Of a DNA stretch of 64,000 nt, positions 30,422 to 38,603 are shown one piece after another; within the stretch, counting starts at the first letter, position 1; every line of letters starts with the position of its first letter. The stretch spans positions 1-64,000 of the forward strand of contig JBFMFR010000009.1 in the NCBI GenBank assembly GCA_040752025.1, read 5' to 3'. The DNA comes from JBFMFR01 sp040752025. Its GTDB lineage: Bacteria; Chloroflexota; Anaerolineae; Anaerolineales; UBA4823. Position numbers and translations under genes: made by a program. Below the pieces are notes generated by a model. It did no database searches, had not been told where the DNA came from, and saw nothing but the letters and a program-made list of their open reading frames with translations.

Positions 30422-33334
30422 ATGTCACTCTCACCTGGACAAATCCTGCATCAACGCTATCGCATCGTTTCACTGCTCGGGCAGGGAGGTTTCGGGGCAG
30501 TTTATCGCGCCTGGGACCTGAACCTGGAACAACCCTGTGCAGTCAAAGAAAACCTGGACACTTCCCCGGAAGCACTGCGGCAGTTCAAGCGCGAAGCGCA
30601 GATTCTGGCGCGCCTATCGCACCCGAACCTGCCGCGTGTGGTGGATCATTTCATCCTGCCAGGCAGCGGAACGGGCAGCGGCTCGGCTTACCTGGTGATG
30701 GAATACATCGATGGGGAAGACCTGCAAAGCATGCTAAACGGACGACCAGGCCCACTCCCCTTACGCCAGGTCGTGCGTTGGATGGCGCAAATTTGTGACG
30801 CGCTGACCTTCTTGCACGCGCAAAACCCGCCGGTAATCCACCGGGATATCAAACCTGCCAACATCAAAATCACTTCTCAGGGTAAGGTGATGCTGGTAGA
30901 TTTCGGCATTGCCAAGCTCTACGACCCACAAGCCGGCACCACGGTGGGGGCAAGAGCGGTGACACCGGGCTACTCACCGCTCGAACAATACGGCCTGGGT
31001 AAGACAGATGCCCGCAGCGACGTATATGCCCTGGGCGCCACAGTTTATACTCTACTGTCCGGCCTGATCCCACCAGCCAGCGTGGACATCTCTGCCGGGA
31101 ATACGCCCCCGCCCATACCCATACACCAAATCAACCCGGCGGTATCGCCCGGCGTGAGCGCGCTAATCGAGCAGGCCATGCAGCTCAAACGCGACGAGCG
31201 GTTAGAGAGTGCGGCGCAATTCAAAGCGGGCCTGTTAGCCGGTGGGCCCACGCAAGTATTGACAGGAACGAAACAAAGCCTGCTGAACAACGCCGCTCAA
31301 ACCGGCCAACGCTCCAACCAGCGTAGAACCTGGGCGCTGGCGGCCGGCCTGTTGGCGCTCGTGCTGCTGGTGACCGGGATGCTGGGAGGTGTGCTGGTAC
31401 GTAAACTTGTTGAGGGAGACAATCCATTCGCTACTCCCAGCCTGGCCTCGTCGATTGGCCTTCCGATGATAACCTCAAGCGTTACTTCTCCTGAAATGAC
31501 GGCAACTCCCGGTCCAACGGCATCGCCCACTCCGGAAGGGCCTCGCCTGGCGGGCACGCCACTGCCTGAGATTCGCCAACCCATCACTCCAGAGAACATC
31601 GGCCAGGTACGTGAAGTAGCCCAGTGGGGAGCCGGCGCAGCCAGCGACCTGGACTGGTCGCTGGCTGGGGACCTGCTGGCCCTGGCGCTTCCTCCAGGTG
31701 TGCGCCTGTTCAAGGCGAACACATTGGAAGAGATACGCACAATCTCTTCGCCCAGCATGGTCACCACCCTGGCTTTTGCGCCAGATGGAAGCATGCTGGC
31801 TACCGGAAGCCAGGATGGGCGGTTGAGGTTATGGCGCGTGGCAGATGGCAGCCTCTTGCAAACGCTGGAAGGGCACAACGATCCTGTAGTGCAAGTAATT
31901 TTCGCTCCTAATGGCACGATGCTGGCCTCGACATCGAAGGATTTCACCATCCGCCTGTGGCTGGTAAGTGACGGGAGCATGCTGCGTGTGATCAGCGGGC
32001 ACGAAAGCACCGTATTGGATCTGTCTTTTTCTCCAGATAGCGCTCGACTGGCTTCAGCCTCGTACGATGGCACGGCGCGACTGTGGTCAGTGGAAGATGG
32101 TGCCCAACTTCGCACACTTGTAAATACCCTCCAGGGCATTTACCGACCGCCAGTTTCCAGCATTGCTTTCTCCCCAAATGGTGAATGGATTGCTGCAAAT
32201 GATGGCAGTGCTACGATAAATATTTTACAGACATCAGACGGCAGCCTCCTGGCCGGCCTAGATGGAGCCGCAGGGTATGACCTGGAATATTCCCCTGATG
32301 GCAGCTTCATTGCTACATGTACCCGCGAAGGCGGCGTGCAGCTCTGGCAGGCAGTAGCCACAAGCAACCGGCGGCGTGACCTGGGCGCAGCGCAAGGCGT
32401 TGTAAAACGACTGCGTTTCTCGCCAGATGGCACGCGCCTGGCGACCATCGGGGAGGATTCCTGGGTGCGGACCTGGAACGTAGCATCCGGTGAAATGCTG
32501 CAGCAGTGGCGTGGCTCATCCCGATTGCTGGGATTGGCTTTCAGCGCCAGCGGGAAACAGATGTTGAGCGTTTCTGATGATAGCCAGGTACACCTGTGGA
32601 ACTCAGCCGATGGCAGCCTGGCCAGTACCTGGCAAGGTTCTTTCCGCATGATGCCCGGAGTTAACCTTTCGCCCGATGGGAGCTGGATTTATTCCGCCCT
32701 CGAGCCAGTCTTATGGCGCTCAAACGGCGAGCGTGTGCCCATCAACATCCCAGAAGGCACAATGCCGGTCACTTTCTCAGCGGATGGGCAATTGCTGGCC
32801 TATTCGGATGGTGAGTATGTAAACGTGCTGCGCATAACAGATAATAGCATAGTGAATCAGTTTCAGGTGGGCGATTACCCCGGAAACCTGGCCTTTTCAA
32901 CAGACGGGAGCCAACTGGCCGGTTTGTTCATGGAAAATGCCCGTATCTGGGGATTGTCACAGGGTAAATTGGAGCACACATTGCCTGTCACATTTCCGCA
33001 ATCGGTATATATTCTCCTATTTATCCCTGGAAGGCAAACGCTAGCAGCTATCGAAGGCGAAAACATAGAATTTTTCGAAGCCCTGGATGGGCAGGATGCC
33101 GGATATTTCACCGGGCATAACGGGCAAATCCTCGGCATGAGCTTCTCACCCGATGGAAAATTGATGGCAACCGTGTCAGATGAAGATGGGGTTATGATCT
33201 GGCACGTTGAACACAGGTCACATCTGCGCACCTTCGCTGTGCCCGGGGCCGGATTCCCAGTCTTTTCACCAGATGGGAGATTTCTGGCCTATGCTTCGCC
33301 AGAGGGCGTAATCCATCTGCTGGGCATACCTTGA
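30422..33334 (+). CDS. Membrane Ser/Thr protein kinase with WD40 beta-propellers
   Basis: Protein of 970 residues. The kinase domain has GQGGFGAV at 20-27, Lys42, the catalytic loop HRDIKPAN at 140-147 and DFG at 160-162. A membrane helix (about 304-326) follows a short linker. The remaining 600 residues hold about a dozen WD40 repeats (patterns such as FSPDGTRLATIGEDSWVRTWN, LWxVSDGS), forming probably two propellers outside the membrane. This kinase-TM-sensor layout is common in Chloroflexota and suggests that a bound ligand or protein signals to the kinase. No phosphatase or obvious substrate gene is adjacent. Confidence 0.92.
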   Translation: MSLSPGQILHQRYRIVSLLGQGGFGAVYRAWDLNLEQPCAVKENLDTSPEALRQFKREAQILARLSHPNLPRVVDHFILPGSGTGSGSAYLVMEYIDGEDLQSMLNGRPGPLPLRQVVRWMAQICDALTFLHAQNPPVIHRDIKPANIKITSQGKVMLVDFGIAKLYDPQAGTTVGARAVTPGYSPLEQYGLGKTDARSDVYALGATVYTLLSGLIPPASVDISAGNTPPPIPIHQINPAVSPGVSALIEQAMQLKRDERLESAAQFKAGLLAGGPTQVLTGTKQSLLNNAAQTGQRSNQRRTWALAAGLLALVLLVTGMLGGVLVRKLVEGDNPFATPSLASSIGLPMITSSVTSPEMTATPGPTASPTPEGPRLAGTPLPEIRQPITPENIGQVREVAQWGAGAASDLDWSLAGDLLALALPPGVRLFKANTLEEIRTISSPSMVTTLAFAPDGSMLATGSQDGRLRLWRVADGSLLQTLEGHNDPVVQVIFAPNGTMLASTSKDFTIRLWLVSDGSMLRVISGHESTVLDLSFSPDSARLASASYDGTARLWSVEDGAQLRTLVNTLQGIYRPPVSSIAFSPNGEWIAANDGSATINILQTSDGSLLAGLDGAAGYDLEYSPDGSFIATCTREGGVQLWQAVATSNRRRDLGAAQGVVKRLRFSPDGTRLATIGEDSWVRTWNVASGEMLQQWRGSSRLLGLAFSASGKQMLSVSDDSQVHLWNSADGSLASTWQGSFRMMPGVNLSPDGSWIYSALEPVLWRSNGERVPINIPEGTMPVTFSADGQLLAYSDGEYVNVLRITDNSIVNQFQVGDYPGNLAFSTDGSQLAGLFMENARIWGLSQGKLEHTLPVTFPQSVYILLFIPGRQTLAAIEGENIEFFEALDGQDAGYFTGHNGQILGMSFSPDGKLMATVSDEDGVMIWHVEHRSHLRTFAVPGAGFPVFSPDGRFLAYASPEGVIHLLGIP

Positions 33335-33381
33335 AGCATCGAAAGCCCTGATCGGCGGACGATTCAAATAATTTGCAAATT

Positions 33382-33418
33382 ACTTCTTAACAATCTCTGA
33401 ACAGCTCCTTGTTATCCT
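33382..33418 (+). promoter_or_regulatory. Response-regulator-type promoter, copy A (secreted repeat protein)
   Basis: A 25-bp box at 33382-33406 starts ACTTCTTAACA and ends CTGAACAGCT; 6 bp later comes the -10 TATCCT (33413-33418). Two TnAACA-like half-sites recur at 11-bp spacing, as OmpR-family regulators prefer, and overlap the -35 position. The same box and spacing recur before the two-component operon and, on the other strand, before the efflux operon. Confidence 0.65.
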
Positions 33419-33425
33419 TTAGGCA

Positions 33426-33454
33426 GATCAAGCAGGCAAGCGCTTGCCTTGATC
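33426..33454 (+). other. 5'-end stem-loop of the secreted-protein transcript
   Basis: GATCAA-gca-GGCAAGC/GCTTGCC-TTGATC forms a 13-bp stem with a 3-nt bulge and almost no loop. It begins at the predicted transcription start (about 33425), so the mRNA would start with this hairpin, which often protects against RNases. It might instead be an operator palindrome. Confidence 0.45.
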
Positions 33455-33490
33455 ACAACTCAAACCACAGTCCTATGAAAGGAGACAACT

Positions 33491-34207
33491 ATGGAAAATC
33501 AAGGTAACAAGAAGCTGAAACCATTGACGCGGACGATGATCGCCGTGCTAGTAATGGGCGCGCTGGCGCTGGGTGTGCTGGCTTTTGCCCCGCAAGCCGT
33601 GCAGGCGCAGGATGGCGCTCCGCAGAAGCCCAATGGGCTGATACTCGGCCCCGGAAGTGATGCAGGGCCAGGCGGACACGGTGGGCTGCGATTCGGTGGA
33701 GACATCGATTACGATGCTCTGTTAGCAGAGGCCCTGGGCATCAGCGTGGACGATCTGCAAGCCGCCCGCGCCAAGGCCGATGAAGCTGCCATGCAGCTTG
33801 CCATCGAAAAAGGCTATATCACCGAAGAGCAAGTTCAGTTGATGCAGGCCCGCAAAGCCCTGATGGATTACATCGATCAGGACGCTCTGACCGCTCAGGC
33901 GCTGGGCATATCAGTTGAAGAACTGCAAACCGCGCGTGAAGAAGGCAAGTCAATGCAGGCGCTGATCGACGAACTGGGCCTGGACAAAACCCAGGTGCAG
34001 GAAGCCATGCAAGCTGCTTACCAAGAGGCCGTGCAGCAAGCTGTCGCCGACGGTGTCATCACTCAGGAACAGGCTGACCTGATCTTGAGCGAAGGCTTTG
34101 GCCCACACGGGTTCGGAGATTTCGGCGGCCGCGGCGGTCCTGGTGGAAAGCACGGCGGCGAGCGCCCACCCATGCCAGGCACTACCACCCAGGATGGCGA
34201 TTCCTAG
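33491..34207 (+). CDS. Secreted protein with two tandem helical repeats
   Basis: Protein of 238 residues with a signal peptide (hydrophobic about 14-30, cleavage likely after AVQA). Two repeats of about 65 residues follow, each with LA(E/Q)ALGISV(D/E)(D/E)LQ(A/T)AR and ending in ...ITxEQ. The C-terminus is rich in Gly, His and Pro (FGGRGGPGGKHGGE), which could bind metal. GGAGA precedes the ATG. The promoter box it shares with the two-component and efflux operons indicates a secreted member of that stress regulon. No enzymatic motif; function unknown. Confidence 0.8.
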   Translation: MENQGNKKLKPLTRTMIAVLVMGALALGVLAFAPQAVQAQDGAPQKPNGLILGPGSDAGPGGHGGLRFGGDIDYDALLAEALGISVDDLQAARAKADEAAMQLAIEKGYITEEQVQLMQARKALMDYIDQDALTAQALGISVEELQTAREEGKSMQALIDELGLDKTQVQEAMQAAYQEAVQQAVADGVITQEQADLILSEGFGPHGFGDFGGRGGPGGKHGGERPPMPGTTTQDGDS

Positions 34208-34260
34208 ACGACCCTGACCTGCCCTATATCCTAAGGAGGTGATGAGCTATCCAGGCAAAA

Positions 34261-34292
34261 CCAGGGGCGCGACGAAGGTGTCGCGCCCCTGG
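34261..34292 (+). terminator. Hairpin after the secreted-protein gene
   Basis: Perfect 13-bp GC-rich arms starting CCAGGGGCGCGAC around a 6-nt loop. Only CTGTAG follows, so termination may be Rho-assisted. Confidence 0.6.
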
Positions 34293-34326
34293 CTGTAGAA
34301 GCAAAAGAATTCACGTTCCTTTCATC

Positions 34327-34363
34327 ACTTCTGCATAAGTTCTCCATAATGATTGGTTACAAT
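34327..34363 (+). promoter_or_regulatory. Response-regulator-type promoter, copy B (two-component operon)
   Basis: The 25-bp box starts ACTTCTGCATAAG and continues TTCTCCATAAT, forming an 11-bp direct repeat (9 of 11 positions match). After exactly 6 bp comes the -10 TACAAT (34358-34363). The first gene's ATG at 34370 falls at the expected start site, so the transcript is probably leaderless. Autoregulation by the encoded response regulator is the simplest reading. Confidence 0.65.
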
Positions 34364-34369
34364 AAAACT

Positions 34370-34834
34370 ATGATGATCCATAAAGCTCAACAATTTTCAA
34401 TCCATTTACTGATCTGGGCAGCGGCCATCTTATTGCTGCCCATGTTGGCATTTCCCTTGACCAGCTATACCCGCCTGATCTCTGCACCATACTCCTGGAT
34501 AGGCATCTTAGGCATCCTGGCAGGCATCTCTTTGCTTTCCTGGGCAACCTTGCACATGGTACAATCCCGCACAACACTCAACCCGTTGACAGATCCGCGG
34601 GTATTGGTCACAGAAGGTCCTTTCAGACTCAGTCGCAACCCCATGTATCTTGGCACATTACTGGCTTATACTGGATTAGCCGTGTTCGTAGGTTCGTTGC
34701 AAGCCTGGTGCTTTCCACTGATCTTTTTTGCAGCAGCCAACTGGCTGTTCATCCCTTACGAAGAGACGATCCTGAAACAGGTGTTTGCAGAAAACTATGA
34801 AGCATACCGGCGCGCAGTACGGCGCTGGGTCTAA
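34370..34834 (+). CDS. Isoprenylcysteine carboxyl methyltransferase-like membrane protein
   Basis: Membrane protein of 154 residues with four to five hydrophobic helices. The conserved C-terminal region of the ICMT/PEMT family is present: GPFRLSRNPMYLGTLLAYTG, then EETILKQVFAENYEAYRRAVRRWV. In bacteria such proteins methylate small thiols, phospholipid head groups or unknown substrates at the membrane. An earlier in-frame ATG would start inside the promoter, so the ATG at the predicted transcript start is chosen. It is first in the operon, 10 bp before the response regulator. Confidence 0.8.
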   Translation: MMIHKAQQFSIHLLIWAAAILLLPMLAFPLTSYTRLISAPYSWIGILGILAGISLLSWATLHMVQSRTTLNPLTDPRVLVTEGPFRLSRNPMYLGTLLAYTGLAVFVGSLQAWCFPLIFFAAANWLFIPYEETILKQVFAENYEAYRRAVRRWV

Positions 34835-34844
34835 AGGTACAAAG

Positions 34845-35537
34845 GTGTCCAGAAAGATCCTGATCGTAGACGACAACCAGCAGATGCGCACCATGCTCAA
34901 AGCCTACCTGGTGCAGGAAGGCTTTGAGATCGTGGGGGCGGCGAATGGGCGAGAAGCACTGTTTACAGCACGCTACGAAAGGCCCGACCTGGTGATCCTG
35001 GATCTGATGATGCCGGAAATGGATGGCTACGAGTTCATGCGGGCTTTCAGTCGCGAAGCTGATACGCCCGTGATCATCCTGACTGCTAAGCTGGAAGAGA
35101 ATGATAAAGTCCTGGGCCTGGAGCTGGGCGCGGACGACTACATCACCAAGCCCTTCAGTATGCGCGAATTGACCGCCCGCGTGCGAGCCGTGCTGCGCCG
35201 CATGGCCAAACAAGACCTCCCCCAGGAAATCCTGCGGGCCGCAGACATCACCCTGGACCGAGCCGGACGCATGGTCAGGATTGGCGACCAAGCAGTTGAC
35301 CTGACGACTTCAGAATTCGACATCCTGGCAACTCTGATGGCCGCGCCAGGGCGCTCGTTCTCCCGCCTGGAACTGCTGGAACGCATCCAAGGGGCAGCTT
35401 ATGAAGGTTACGAGCGCACCATCGATGTGCATGTCCATAACCTGCGCAATAAAATCGAGCCAGACGCTTCCAACCCGCGCTACGTAGAAACCGTGTACGG
35501 CGCGGGCTACCGCTTTTCACCCCAACATGAGAGGTAA
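34845..35537 (+). CDS. OmpR-family response regulator
   Basis: Protein of 230 residues. The receiver domain has Asp9/Asp10, phospho-acceptor Asp53 in LVILDLMMPEMDGYE and Lys102 in YITKPF. The C-terminal winged helix ends RTIDVHVHNLRNKIEP...YVETVYGAGYRF, the OmpR/PhoB output domain. The GTG start follows AAAGG and fits the family N-terminus; an earlier frame inside the previous gene adds 20 unlike residues. It is paired with the sensor kinase 2 bp downstream. It is the candidate activator for the three boxed promoters described here. Confidence 0.92.
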   Translation: MSRKILIVDDNQQMRTMLKAYLVQEGFEIVGAANGREALFTARYERPDLVILDLMMPEMDGYEFMRAFSREADTPVIILTAKLEENDKVLGLELGADDYITKPFSMRELTARVRAVLRRMAKQDLPQEILRAADITLDRAGRMVRIGDQAVDLTTSEFDILATLMAAPGRSFSRLELLERIQGAAYEGYERTIDVHVHNLRNKIEPDASNPRYVETVYGAGYRFSPQHER

Positions 35538-35539
35538 GC

Positions 35540-36922
35540 ATGCGCTCCCTCTTCTTCAAAATAACGCTGGCCTTCGTATTGGTAAGCCTGGCAGGGGCCG
35601 GCCTGGCGGCGCTGCTGATCCAACAGCGCACCAGCTCGGCCTTCGACACCTTCCTGTTCGACCAAAACAAAGCCACCTTCACCAGCACGCTCACCCAATA
35701 TTACGAAAGCAATGGCAGTTGGGATAACGTAGGAGAAGCCCTACGCCAGGGGTCCAAAGAAGAAAACCCAGAATCGCTCTATCCGCCATCCGAAAATGAT
35801 CACAGGGGTCCGACAAATACGGCCCCCTTCCCCTTTATGCTGGTAGATGCCAACGGAATCGTCGTTTACGGCCGGGGGGACCAGATCGGGCAAACGGTTT
35901 CCTCCACAGAGATCAACAATGGCGTTGCTTTGGAGGTCGACGGACAGACTGTGGGCTGGCTGCTCAACCCGCCGCCCCGACCCGAGTGGGAACGCAATAC
36001 ACCCCAGGGAGCTTTCTTACGCACCGTCAACCAGTCGATCTTGTTTGGTGCCATCGGTGCGCTCGTGCTGGCCCTGGTGCTGGGCAGCATCCTGGCACGC
36101 TCCCTGACGGCCCCCCTGCGCGACCTGGCAGCCGCCACCAGCAAGGTGGCCAAAGGGGAATTAGGCTATACGGTGCAGGTGCGCTCACGCGACGAAATTG
36201 GCCAATTAGGGGATTCATTCAACCAGATGAGCACTGACCTGGCAAAATCGAACCGGCTGCGCAAGCAAATGACCGCCGACATCGCCCACGACCTGCGCAC
36301 ACCTCTGAGCATTATGTTGGGGTACACCGAAGCGCTAAGCGACGGCAAGCTAGATGGCTCGGAGGAGATTTTCAGCACCATGCACCAGGTCACCCGGCAC
36401 CTCAGCCACCTGGTGGATGACTTGCGCACTATCTCCCTGGCAGACGCTGGGGAGCTGCCAATCAACCCGGTCAGCCTCCCACCGGCTGCTTTGATCGAAC
36501 GAACGGTTGCAACCTATCAGCCGCATGCCCATGAAAAAGGGGTCTCGCTGCGCATCGATGCCCAGCCAGGTTTGCCAGAAATCAAGGTCGATCCAGAGCG
36601 CATGGAACAGGTGCTAGGCAACCTGGTGAGCAACGCGCTACGCTACACACCCCAAGGGGGATGGGTCGAGCTTGCAGCCGACGCGCAGGCGGACACACTG
36701 CGCCTGCGCGTGAGCGACAACGGCTCAGGCATCTCGCCCGAAGATTTACCCAAAGTCTTTACACGTTTTTATCGTGGGGATTCGGCCCGGCAGAACAACG
36801 GCGAGGCCGGGTTGGGATTGACCATCGCCAAGTCGCTGGTGGAAGCCCAGGGCGGCAAGATCGAAGTAAAAAGCGAAGTCGGACAGGGAACTGTATTTTC
36901 GATGTACTTCCCTTGCGGATGA
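35540..36922 (+). CDS. Membrane sensor histidine kinase
   Basis: Protein of 460 residues. Two membrane helices (about 8-28 and 168-190) enclose an extracytoplasmic sensor of about 140 residues. A HAMP linker (RSLTAPLRDLAAATSKVAKGELGYTVQ) follows. The dimerisation/phosphoacceptor box is DIAHDLRTPLS with His250. The ATPase has NALRYTPQGG, DNGSGI and GEAGLGLTIAKSL. The classic OmpR-partner layout fits the response regulator just upstream. The sensor shows no PAS or Cache signature by eye, so the stimulus is unknown; envelope stress is suggested by the efflux target. Confidence 0.92.
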   Translation: MRSLFFKITLAFVLVSLAGAGLAALLIQQRTSSAFDTFLFDQNKATFTSTLTQYYESNGSWDNVGEALRQGSKEENPESLYPPSENDHRGPTNTAPFPFMLVDANGIVVYGRGDQIGQTVSSTEINNGVALEVDGQTVGWLLNPPPRPEWERNTPQGAFLRTVNQSILFGAIGALVLALVLGSILARSLTAPLRDLAAATSKVAKGELGYTVQVRSRDEIGQLGDSFNQMSTDLAKSNRLRKQMTADIAHDLRTPLSIMLGYTEALSDGKLDGSEEIFSTMHQVTRHLSHLVDDLRTISLADAGELPINPVSLPPAALIERTVATYQPHAHEKGVSLRIDAQPGLPEIKVDPERMEQVLGNLVSNALRYTPQGGWVELAADAQADTLRLRVSDNGSGISPEDLPKVFTRFYRGDSARQNNGEAGLGLTIAKSLVEAQGGKIEVKSEVGQGTVFSMYFPCG

Positions 36923-36956
36923 CCCCCACAACACGAACAAATCCAATACAGATCAA

Positions 36957-37199
36957 TCAATACGGACAGCGACGCAGCAGGGCACGCAGGCGTGCGGCGA
37001 GCAGTTGAGGGCTACAGATATCCGTTAAACATAGATCCGCACCACCCTCCAGGGCCAGGACGCGCTCGCTTTCGGTCATGTGTTCGCCAGCCAGGGCAAT
37101 TGGGAGTCTGGAGGTAGTCGCAGTTGCATTGATCTCTCGAATGAGTTCCATCGCGCACACGAGTAATGCCGTATCTGAGCCCATGCCAGGCCATTCCAT
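36957..37199 (-). pseudogene. Remnant of a response-regulator receiver domain
   Basis: The 80-residue frame keeps AMELIREINATATTSRLPIALAGEHMTESERVLALEGGADLCLTDICSPQLLAARLRALLRR, which parallels the second half of a receiver domain (ELIRxIRA...LPIIxLTA...GADDYLTKPF...ARVRALLRR). The first half with the phospho-acceptor Asp is absent, the KP motif has become TDI, and no output domain follows. It probably derives from a lost receiver; alternatively it is a chance frame. Confidence 0.4.
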
Positions 37200-37207
37200 T
37201 CAAAGAC

Positions 37208-37642
37208 TCACCTGGGCTGCGGGGATCGGGGGTGGCGCGGCGCGCCATATTTGAGCATAGAGGGCTCGCCAGGGGCAGAGGCGTTACGATCGCATTCAGT
37301 AACCACCACGCGCACGTTGCGAGTCAGATCCAACTGCTGGCTATCTCGGCTGCAACTGTACCCATACACCGGGTCCCACAACTCAACGTAGTAAAGAGTC
37401 GAAGCGTATTGGTCGCGGACAATCTCAAAGGTCTTGACCGTTGGAACCGTGCGATCACCAGTTGGCACGCGCAGATAATAGGCGTTTTCCAAATTCGCTC
37501 CGGACAGGCTGATTTCAACTACCATGCCGGATTTATTGATCACCGTCAGTACTGCCGGGCGGCCTCCAGCCCAGGGACTGGCGCCTAACATACTCAGGGA
37601 TAGCAGGGCTAACAGCAACATTACTCGTTTTATCCGTTTCAT
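37208..37642 (-). CDS. Small secreted protein of unknown function
   Basis: Protein of 144 residues with a signal peptide (KRIKRVMLLLALLSLSMLGASPWAGG). The mature part is a probable beta-sandwich (AVLTVINKSGMVVEISLSGANLENAYYLRVPTG, then YYVELWDPVYGYSCSRDSQQL) with two Cys that could form a disulfide. GAGG lies 7 bp before the chosen ATG; another ATG is 12 bp upstream. No family is recognised. It is in line with, but separated by a hairpin from, the efflux operon. Confidence 0.68.
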   Translation of the reverse strand: MKRIKRVMLLLALLSLSMLGASPWAGGRPAVLTVINKSGMVVEISLSGANLENAYYLRVPTGDRTVPTVKTFEIVRDQYASTLYYVELWDPVYGYSCSRDSQQLDLTRNVRVVVTECDRNASAPGEPSMLKYGAPRHPRSPQPR

Positions 37643-37675
37643 CTTGTACCTCATTTCGCCACCTGACAGGGCAGC

Positions 37676-37701
37676 CTGGCAGGTTTCTAGAAACCTGCCA
37701 G
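37676..37701 (-). terminator. 26-bp perfect palindrome after the efflux-operon lipoprotein
   Basis: Arms CTGGCAGGTTTCT and its exact complement meet with no spacer, 16 bp past the lipoprotein stop on the minus strand. No T-run follows. It shares the TTTCTAGAAA core with other hairpins in the window. Confidence 0.55.
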
Positions 37702-37716
37702 ACGCCTACAATACGG

Positions 37717-38454
37717 TTACTGAATCTTTGTCTCTAAAAAGGCGATCAGCGCATCCATTAATTCAGACGGCAAGCCCAGGGTAGCACCGCGAGCACTGCG
37801 TTCTGCCATAGCCGTCTGTTGAGCCTCCGGGCTAAGTCCGCCGCCGAAATCACCCCCTCCAGGAGGACCGCCACCTGGCATGCCACCTTCGGGTCCACCG
37901 CCTGGCGGCATCTGGCCACTCTCGCGGGCGGCCTGCATGGTGGCCTGCATCTCAGGGTCGGCGTTACCGAAACCGCCGCCTGGAGCGAGCGCCAGGCCCA
38001 GTTGCTCGCCGACCGCGGCCATATCCTGCATAGATAAATCCATAGCGGTGATCGCCTGCATCTGTTCAGGGGTCAGGGTGTTCTGGATCTGCCTGAACAA
38101 AGCATCGACCTCTGCCTGAGCAGTGGTTTCGCTCTGACTGAGGGAGCGGGCGGCTTTCCACAGGGGCAGCAACTGGCGGGCCTGATCAGCATCGACGGGG
38201 TAATCCGTCTCTTCCAGCTTAACGGTCCCTAAAGCCAGTTGCAACGCCATGGAGGCGCCCATTGCTGCGCCGCCGGCTGGCGGGGTGGTATTCGGGGCCG
38301 GCGCTTGCGCGGTGGCCTCGCCTGCGCCGGTTTTTGGGGCCGGCGTGCTGGCTGCCGCCTCAGCCTGGACCGCGCCACCCTGCACGGCCACGCTGCAGGC
38401 CGACAGCAGCAGCGAAAGCAGCAAAACGATTGACAAAACTGTGTTCTTTTTCAT
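37717..38454 (-). CDS. Gly/Pro-rich lipoprotein at the end of the efflux operon
   Basis: Protein of 245 residues. A type II signal peptide ends LLLSACS, the lipobox, with lipidated Cys20. An Ala/Pro linker follows, then a helical domain (DADQARQLLPLWKAARSLSQSETTAQAEVDALFRQIQNTLTPEQMQAITAM) and a Gly/Pro-rich tail (GGGPEGGMPGGGPP). It lies about 150 bp behind the permease gene, so cotranscription is probable but not certain. It recalls the secreted repeat protein of the same regulon in composition. Function unknown; perhaps a sensor or chaperone for the exporter. Confidence 0.75.
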   Translation of the reverse strand: MKKNTVLSIVLLLSLLLSACSVAVQGGAVQAEAAASTPAPKTGAGEATAQAPAPNTTPPAGGAAMGASMALQLALGTVKLEETDYPVDADQARQLLPLWKAARSLSQSETTAQAEVDALFRQIQNTLTPEQMQAITAMDLSMQDMAAVGEQLGLALAPGGGFGNADPEMQATMQAARESGQMPPGGGPEGGMPGGGPPGGGDFGGGLSPEAQQTAMAERSARGATLGLPSELMDALIAFLETKIQ

Positions 38455-38603
38455 GGTCTATTCTCCAATTTGCATAAATATAGAAACTGATGGCTGCGCG
38501 AAGGCGCTCTGAGCATCACGATTCATCATCGCAGGACGCCTTCGCCTGCACCCTGCCGTCGCACTGCACAAAGCAGCGCCGCTCAAAATGCGATCATCCG
38601 ACC

